This document shows, one piece after another, positions 18,633 through 24,888 of a DNA stretch of 24,888 nucleotides; the first letter of the stretch is position 1; every line of letters begins with the position of its first letter. Both the position numbers and the translations under genes were made by a program. The stretch comes from Amphimedon queenslandica. Its lineage: Eukaryota > Porifera > Demospongiae > Haplosclerida > Niphatidae. The stretch spans positions 726,822 to 751,709 of the forward strand of contig NW_003546246.1 of the NCBI RefSeq assembly GCF_000090795.2, written 5' to 3'. The notes beneath the pieces were generated by a model. The model saw only the letters and a list, made by a program, of their open reading frames with translations, did no database searches and had not been told where the DNA came from.

Positions 18633-20870
18633 ATGTCTAAGCAGTCAAACTTATTTTCAATGGGATTTGTCAGGTTATCCTGCAATATTCCATCAGCTCC
18701 AGAGAGCAATGAAATTCCAGGTCACTGCTCCATCAGCTCCAGAGAGAAATGAAATTTCAGGTAGTGAACAAAGCAGCTCCGGTTTGTCACCAGCAAGAAC
18801 TGATAATCCAGTTCAAGTGGCCATTCCATCAAAACCCAATCAACCTTGTGATGACTTCCATTTTTCTAAAAAGTTTGGGGACATCTATCGCTCATTTAAA
18901 CCTTCTTGGAACAAGCAGTATTCTTGGCAGTACTATAATGAGTCCAATGACAGCATGTTCTGCTTGTACTGTATGAAAGCAGTAAAATCTGGACAGCTGA
19001 AATCATCAAAGCATGAAGATTCCTTTACTACCTGAGGCTTCTCCAATTAGAAGAATGCGACCACTGCATTTTGGAAGCATGAAGCAAGTATTGCCATAAG
19101 GAAGCAATTGACTTCTTGAGCAATGTGAAGATATTGCACTCACTATGCAGAGGTTATTGAGCAAGGAAAGGCAAGTCAATCGTAGGATGTTGCATTTTAT
19201 AATAAGATCAGTCAAGGATCTTGAATGGCAAGGCTTGGCACTAAGGGGTCACAGCAGTTATAACGGGAATTTTATTCAGCTATTATAGCTTCAAAGTGAG
19301 ACAGATCCTGCCTTACAAAAATGGCTGACAAAAGAGCATGAAAATTACACTTCTGGAGAAATTCAGAATGAAATTTTATGAATCATGGCCAACTCCATCC
19401 TTTGTAAAATATCTGAATGTGTGCACGACAATGCTTACTATGCGTTGATGGCAGATAAGGTAACACGATTCCTCAAACCGTGAGCAGTTTGTCATTGGCT
19501 TTCGCTGGGTAGACAGTGATTCTTTTAGTGTTAATGAGGACTTAATTGGCTTCTATCAAGTTGACAACATCACTGCTTCCACATTGTTTTTCTCTCTAAA
19601 AGATGTGTTACTTAGGCTGAACATTAGTATTAGTAAGTGCCGTGCAGGGTTATGATGGTGCAAGTAACATGGTGGGTGCTCGAAGTGGCATTGCCAGTCT
19701 AATTCAGAGGAAGGAGCTTCGTGCTATTTAGTACATTGCTATGGCCATTCTTTACAGCTTGCAGTTAGTGACTGTACAAAAATTTCTTGATACAACAAAT
19801 GAAATATCAAAATTGTTAAAATACTCATCAAAACGTGACACTTTTTAAAAAAATGAAACAAGAACTCGCTTCCGATAAACCAGGCTTTCATGTGTTGTGT
19901 CCAAATCGATGGACGGTCCAAGCCAACTCTCTGCAGGGCGTGATTGACAACTAATTGCCTTTATGTGAGTTATGGGATTAGTGTCTCACACAAGGGTTAG
20001 ATTCTGAGGTAAAATCTCAAATAATTGGCACTTTCGTGTCTTTTTTTGGTACGTCACTTGGAGTTTTACTTTTAAAGCATAGTGATGACTTGTCAAAAAC
20101 TCTCCAACACAGCATATCTGCTATGACAGTTTTCACCCTTGAGCTACTGAGGTCAGACAAACAGTTTGACATGTTTTCGTCAAAGGTGACTAAAAAAGCC
20201 AATAAGTTAGAACTAAGTGAGCCAGTGGTTCCATGCAAACGAAAACGACCAGTTTGATATGAGGATAGTCAAGGTGTAGCCTACTATCCAGACACACCTA
20301 AATCTCCTGAAAAGGCTGTGTATTTTAGATCCTTAGATGTTATCTCTTGCATCAAATCTTGTTTTGACCAAACAGGGTATTATATTTTTTGGCAGTTAGA
20401 GAGCATTCTACTCAAGGCAGTAAATCAGGAGAGTTTCACAGAGGAATTGGAGGCTGTCTTGCTGTTACAGCAAGGTCAATAAAGGAGTTTTAGAAACTCA
20501 CTTGTGCACTTTATCAGCATTTTTCCATAGCTCCGAAATGGCTACTTGGCCGGCCACTTTCAATGACCTGAAGGAATTCATTGCTAAGCTTTGAAAATCC
20601 CAAAAGTCCCTGATTTCACAGGTCATATTCCTATACAGGATGGTTCTTCTAGCTCCAGGATTCAATGCTGTTAGCGAACGCTCTTGTTTAGCTCTTTGAA
20701 GGACCAAAACATGGCTCAGAACGACTATGAACCAGGACAAACTAAATTACTGTTTAGTTCTGCACACACACCAAACTTTGACTGACCAAATACATATACA
20801 AATTGGTGCTTTAGAGTTCATAGAAGGCAATGAAAGACGTGTACATTGCTTTGGACAATCACTACACTAG
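18633..20870 (+). pseudogene. hAT transposase (TTF finger, DUF4371, hATC), pseudogene
   Basis: The start is taken at 18633, where MSKQSNLFSMGF matches the usual N-terminus of this family. Domains in order: a TTF-type zinc finger near 18860-19010 (SWNKQYSWQYYNESNDSMFC, then LYC); the DUF4371/RNase H-like core with GFRWVDSDSFSVNEDLIGFY near 19500, then KDVLLRLNISISKC, GYDGASNMVGARSGIASLIQ near 19650 and ISKLLKYSSKRD near 19805; a middle region with SFFGTSLGVLLLKHSDDLSK near 20040; and hATC dimerisation near 20660-20760 (FNAVSERSCLAL, then TMNQDKLNYCLVLHTHQTL). It ends with NERRVHCFGQSLH-stop. Length and order match a full ZMYM1-like transposase. At least eight frameshifts or stops inactivate it. 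Confidence 0.85.
18691..18763 (+). repeat. 40-bp tandem duplication inside the hAT transposase
   Basis: catcagctccagagag occurs at 18691 and 18731, and the two units stay alike through AATGAAATTYCAGGT. Forty bases is not a multiple of three. The start frame (18633) is used before the duplication, and the frame one base later is open after it. Confidence 0.85.
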
Positions 20871-21721
20871 ATAGATCTTACTCTCTGACTCTAAGTTCAC
20901 TATGATCTGACAATAATAATAATAAATTATTTTTGTGTTTCGTAAAGTCGTAATAATAATAAAATTAAGGTACAATGGGCTGAACGCACAATTTAGATTT
21001 CGGGACACAAATTGTTTTCATTATACTTTTTCTACAATATATAATTTTTAAAATTTTTTTCTCAATAGTGCGATGCAATAAACTTTACTAAACTGTGTAA
21101 AATGGATGAAAACTGAGAAAAGAATTCTTGAACATGATGAAAGTACTTTAATTTTTAGTAATATCATTGTGTTTATAATATTATTTTTTATTGACGTATG
21201 TTGCATCATTTGGCAAAAGTTTTTCAAGTTTTGCAAAATGGGCTGCAATCTCTCATAAGTTTTGTTGACTTTCAAACATGAGTGTATCACAAAAGCATTT
21301 ACTGCATACAAACTTGATTGAGTGTTTGCCTTCATTATGCCACGATTGCAAGCTTTAGAGCTTCTTAGAGCCTGCATTCACCAGATGAAACAGCTAAATA
21401 AACAGTAGTCAGGAAATACATACTGGTGGCCATTTTAATTAATGGTTTGACTAATATGACGTCATAACTTAACCCCACCTTGCAATTAAATTTCTCCACC
21501 AGTTTTATAATATACAGAGGTATCCAGAAATGACACAAGATCAAAGATGGCGTATAAAGTATAAAAAGCTATGCAGGAATTTTTTTAATATTTAAAGTTC
21601 AATGATCTATTACTTCTAAACAGTCCATGCTATAAATTTAAAAATAGCACAAGTTGTACAACTTTTTCTTTACTATAAAATGGCAGCAATTAAAAATATT
21701 AAAATTTCATCCAAAAGTACC
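20871..21721. other. AT-rich stretch without a recognised gene
   Basis: It holds (AAT)n tracts at about 20910-20960. A minus-strand open frame at 21048-21377 (starting MQALRSSKACNRGIMKANTQ) is not recognised. No inverted-repeat pair closing the upstream hAT element was found. Confidence 0.4.
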
Positions 21722-21955
21722 TTAATTGAACATCAATTGATTATAAATAACCATGCGCCTTATAAATATTAATGAACCAGCTAAAAATTTTTCAAAGCGC
21801 TTCACCCGCCGCCTACTACCACACCTCTGCCCTACCAATGGTTGTGCCTCAGCGAAGCCTCTGAGAATGATAACTCTGCGTTGAGTATGATAACTCAGCG
21901 TTGAATATACTGGATCACTAACTGATTTCATTTTTGAGTTTTTCCTTCGCTGCAA
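21722..21955 (-). other. Unrecognised open frame containing a 20-bp repeat
   Basis: The minus-strand frame of about 77 codons starts MQRRKNSKMKSVSDPVYSTL and includes GFAEAQPLVGQRCGSRRRVK. It is rich in Arg and less AT-rich than its flanks. It contains two 20-bp units (gagaatgataactctgcgtt and gagtatgataactcagcgtt at 21863-21902). No family was recognised. It could be a first exon or a transposon edge; the CCGCCGCCTACTACC block at about 21808 also recalls hAT termini. Confidence 0.25.
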
Positions 21956-22207
21956 TGCATCATTTCAACAATTACTCCACTTCAATTATAAGTCTTTATA
22001 ACTATTGTGACAGTGTCTTATAGCCACTTCATTCATATGTTTGCACATCGTCATCTACATGCAACTTTGTGCATTTCATTCTACTTCTTAGGGCTGCTAA
22101 CAAGATGCTAAAAGATATAGCTGGCAGGACAAAGAGACGCTAAGAGCTTTTACAATGTGCAAAAAAATCTTATTCTGAATTAATGTGTAGAAATTTTTTT
22201 CCAAAAA

Positions 22208-22446
22208 TGTGACCATAATTGACAAAAGGGCCCTTATGGCGGATTTTAAAATTGATTGTTATAATGGAAAATATCAACCTGTGAGTGCTTTGTTAGACAA
22301 TCATTGTTTCTAAAAGTTTCATGGTAACTTTTTGCATCCTGTGGAGTAATTTTATGATAAATGGGGCTCAGGAAGTTGGATTTCTTAGGCTTGAAAGACA
22401 AATTTCCCTACCGGCCATAAGGTACCTTTTGTCAATTATGGTCACA
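22208..22446. mobile_element. 239-bp MITE, copy 2 (opposite orientation)
   Basis: It has the same inverted ends as the element at 15096-15334 (TGTGACCATAATTGACAAAA... and its mirror ending GGTCACA at 22446) and exactly the same length. The interior is the reverse complement of copy 1 with scattered substitutions. The flanks are AA on both sides instead of TA, so the target dinucleotide is not conserved here. It has no coding capacity. Confidence 0.9.
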
Positions 22447-24425
22447 AATGATCAATAGGGGTAATTGCAGTATTTCACATTATTAGTCTGAACATACCGC
22501 CCGCCAAAATCAGATGGTCTTACAAAAAATTAATCACAATAATGAAATACATGTACACAAATACATGGAATGAAAGCATGGTACATAATGTAATTATTAA
22601 GGATAGTATTATTAATGAATGGGTAATAGGACAACCAGTTCACGGATGTGTCTTTTATAAGTTCCCTTTGAGATCTTTAACATCACCACTCTAACTAGAC
22701 CATCGTTTCAAGGACGAGTGCCGATTATTCGAGCTAATGGCCAATGAGAAGGAATCGTGTTATCTTCCTTTAACAGAAAAATATCACTGACATTTATATT
22801 CCTGCTTATGAAATCTATTGAGGGAGATAAAGTATTCAGCAGACCATTTTGTCCAAAATTGGACCACGAGTGTTTGACATAATTCGCAATGCTTTAAAAG
22901 TGATAATTTTTTAGTTTGAGTCTGTTGGGGTAGAGTCATTAGAGGTCTTCCTATGAGGAACTGTTCAGGCGTGAGGACTTCAATTCCATCATCATTAGAC
23001 ATCAAAGGAGTCAGTGGTCTACTGTTTAAACACGCTTCTATTTCAGCCAGTACTGTACAAAACTCTTCAAATGTCAAAATTACATTTCCAATAACTTTCT
23101 TCAGGATCCTCTTCATACTCTTTACTGCAGCCTTCTACAATCCTTCAAAATGGGGTGAATGCTGGGGAACAAATTTTCACTCTATCTTCCTTGAAGTACA
23201 AAATTAAGAGATTTGTCTTTGGGTTTATTCTTGTTCCTAAAAAATGAGTAGGTATTTAAGTTCATTATCTGCTCCAACAATGTTGGTACTGTGGTCACTC
23301 CAAATTAATTTGGGATGACTGTGGCATGATATGAACCACCTTAGACAAGTCAAGAAAGCTTCAGTGTTCAAATCAGAAACAAGTTCCAAATGAATTGCTT
23401 TGACTGATAGGGAGATGAAGACACAGACATATGTTTTTACTAGAGTAGGTTTTCTTAGGTACCCATACTTAATTTGTATAGGTCCGGCATAGTCCACACC
23501 AACGTTCTCAAACATAGAATCTGGGGTAACACACTCCAATTGTAGTTGTCCCCTAAGTTGAGATTCTGGTTTAATGGACTGCCTCTTACATGTGATACAT
23601 TGTTGAGTAATGGAATATACCACTCGTCTTAAACAGATGACATGATATTGATTACTGATTGAGGTGTAGGACAAGCATGATTCAATCATAGATGTTCAGA
23701 GCGCATGATGAAAGAGTCTTTACCATGTAAAATAATAGGATGTCACTGAGAAAATAGAAGTTTAGCATTGGAGATGCGACCACCCACTCTGAGAATATTA
23801 TGTTAATCCAGAATTGGTCTCAATGATAATAAGCAGCTATTCTTCGACAAAGCTTGTTGTGATTTCAGTGAGACTATATCCTCAAGGAAATGATGTTGTT
23901 GAGATAGTGAGATCCAGTACTCTTCAGCAAGAGGGAATTCCTTTACTGATAAATAACTGAGGTCTATACTAATTCTAGCTTGGATCTTTGCTTTACAATG
24001 ATGTATAAATCGGAGAATCCAACCAGTAACTCCAATCGATATCTTGAAATCAGATTATTGATTTATAGGAATTACTGGTGTTAACATATGAACATCTGCT
24101 TGATACGACATAACCTTCAATTCATTTGCTTCTATATCTTGATTTCTCTCATCAATCTCAGGATTAGGCAACTCCTCTTCTGGTCTTCGTAACCAATCAG
24201 GTCCACTCGACCAAAGCTTGTTACCGACCAGTTAAAATGGGAATAGACCTTGAGAGGGAGCATCAGCTGGATTCTTTGAACCATTAACGTGTTTCTACTA
24301 ATCTGGGGCGATGCAATCAAAAATAGAGGAGACTCTGTTTCCCACTTAAGTCTTAAACGACGTGGACTATCTTTTAGCCAGTTTAGTACAATACTACTAT
24401 CTGTCCAAGCATGTACATTTTATAA
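22447..24425 (-). mobile_element. BEL/Pao retrotransposon fragment (RNase H to 3' LTR start)
   Basis: Reading right to left, the fragment starts abruptly in the RNase H domain at about 24425 and runs through integrase to the end of pol near 22640. About 130 bases later, a GGCGGGCGG purine tract (22497-22505 on the minus strand) is followed by TATGTTCAGAC, the usual layout before a BEL/Pao 3' LTR. The putative LTR is interrupted or ended 48 bp later by the MITE at 22446. Gag, protease and most of reverse transcriptase are absent from the window. Confidence 0.75.
22640..24425 (-). pseudogene. BEL/Pao pol: RNase H, integrase zinc finger and core, C-terminus
   Basis: Minus-strand blocks in order: NVHAWTDSSIVLNWLKDSPR at about 24420 (RNase H, with the TDS Asp); KNPADAPSQGLF followed by a stop, in another frame at about 24250; LRVGGRISNAKLLFSQ and HGK near 23740; ACPTPQ, then ITQQCITCKRQSIKP near 23590 (zinc-binding end of the HHCC finger); FENVGVDYAGPIQIKYG (first catalytic Asp) and LIWSDHSTNIVGADNELKYL (second Asp region) near 23500 and 23280; IEACLNSRPLTPLMSNDDGI and LTPEQFLIGRPL near 23030; and VSDIFLLKEDNTIPSHWPLA near 22770. 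These match the BEL/Pao integrase series, including its N-S-R-P-L-x-P-L block. Frameshifts at about 24290, 23690 and 23120-23236 and several stops inactivate it. Confidence 0.85.
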
Positions 24426-24888
24426 TGATAAATTAAAGATTCCCCTAGTACACCGGTGTTTATCATGCTCACGCGGTTGATTAATTAGAATGTATATTGT
24501 ATTTCCGGTATAATAGTTTTGAAAGCCAAAAAATGGCTTCCTTTTATGTGTGTCATAGTTTCTCAACTATATTCATAACAAAGCCACATCATAGCACGAG
24601 ACAAGCATGTAACCACAACATAACACCTTCCTGTACTTAGTTATAGCCAGTGTGCATAAGTAGCATCTATAGTACACAACTGCACAGCAGCTGTAATAAT
24701 TCAAACTATTGAAGACGACTTGAGGAGGCTTCATACTATTGTCCAGTTATCAAAACAACAAGTTTTCTTGATAAAAAGTGTTATTGCATATTGAAGAGTA
24801 ACAATCAAAGTAAGCTATAATGCATTTCATTCTTAGGTTACAATTTTTCCAACCCCATTATCTTGCATACAAATTATTGTATTTTTTT
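24426..24888. other. Non-coding stretch at window end
   Basis: The BEL/Pao reading frame stops abruptly at about 24425 and no continuation of it is seen here. No coding frame, inverted repeat or RNA gene was recognised. The break may mark an insertion or a deletion junction. Confidence 0.4.

Larger units (their letters stand above)
18473..20870 (+). mobile_element. ZMYM1-like hAT transposon, 3' end not found
   Basis: A candidate 5' end, CAGAGGCGTTGCTGCC, begins at 18473 and resembles the CAGRGGCG starts of many hAT elements. It lies 160 bp ahead of the transposase start. No matching inverted end with an 8-bp duplication of the preceding tctagtat was found downstream, so the 3' end is lost or too diverged. 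The region between the end and the start codon contains (ATT)n tracts. Confidence 0.6.

Noticed and set aside
18473-21850. Pairing CAGAGGCGT at 18473 with CAGAGGTGT (minus strand, about 21827) as the two ends of one hAT element
   Set aside because: Similarity stops after nine bases and the outside 8-mers (tctagtat and ccctacca) do not match as a target duplication.
1-24888. CRISPR arrays, tRNA genes, rRNA genes, bacterial operons
   Set aside because: No regularly spaced identical short repeats, no convincing tRNA box B with cloverleaf and no rRNA-like sequence were seen; the window has eukaryotic features throughout.

Overview
The window looks like gene-poor, AT-rich nuclear DNA from an invertebrate animal. 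The evidence is long AT-rich non-coding stretches, no bacterial-style operons or ribosome binding sites, and a mixture of decayed hAT, THAP-type, Ty3/gypsy, BEL/Pao and MITE elements. Element content and base composition would fit a sponge or a similar marine invertebrate, but that is inference; no host gene fixes the species. I found no intact protein-coding gene, no rRNA, tRNA or CRISPR array, and nothing that amounts to a working novel system. The dominant theme is a transposon graveyard.

Layout: 1-480 is an OTU-type cysteine protease reading frame broken by one stop. 587-1514 is a repeat field: a 55-bp duplication, a diverged ~200-bp direct duplication and a ~73-bp minisatellite whose units start with a CCAC...GTGG hairpin. 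1520-3960 is AT-rich with no supported gene. 3967-4166 is a MITE with ~34-bp inverted ends. 4976-5544 is a non-autonomous hAT element with a near-perfect 8-bp target duplication. 6640-7090 (minus) is a decayed frame of an uncharacterised, apparently conserved family. 7833-8268 (plus) is a THAP zinc finger plus coiled-coil remnant. 8263-10295 (minus) is a decayed ZBED-like hAT element with a recognisable 5' end. 11401-11658 holds a purine-rich, GC-richer open frame of unknown nature.

12389-14640 (minus) is a Ty3/gypsy retrotransposon with both LTRs but most of pol deleted. 15096-15334 and 22208-22446 are two copies of one 239-bp MITE in opposite orientation. 15932-16690 (minus) carries two unrecognised open stretches. 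17504-17891 is a further inverted-repeat element, followed by a 127-bp tandem duplication. 18473-20870 (plus) is a ZMYM1-like (TTF finger, DUF4371, hATC) hAT transposase pseudogene whose first frame break is a 40-bp tandem duplication. 22494-24425 (minus) is the RNase H to integrase end of a BEL/Pao retrotransposon, with one of the 239-bp MITEs lying next to or inside its 3' LTR.

The genes do not work together as a pathway. The layout is best read as successive insertions: short non-autonomous elements sit among older, frameshifted autonomous ones.
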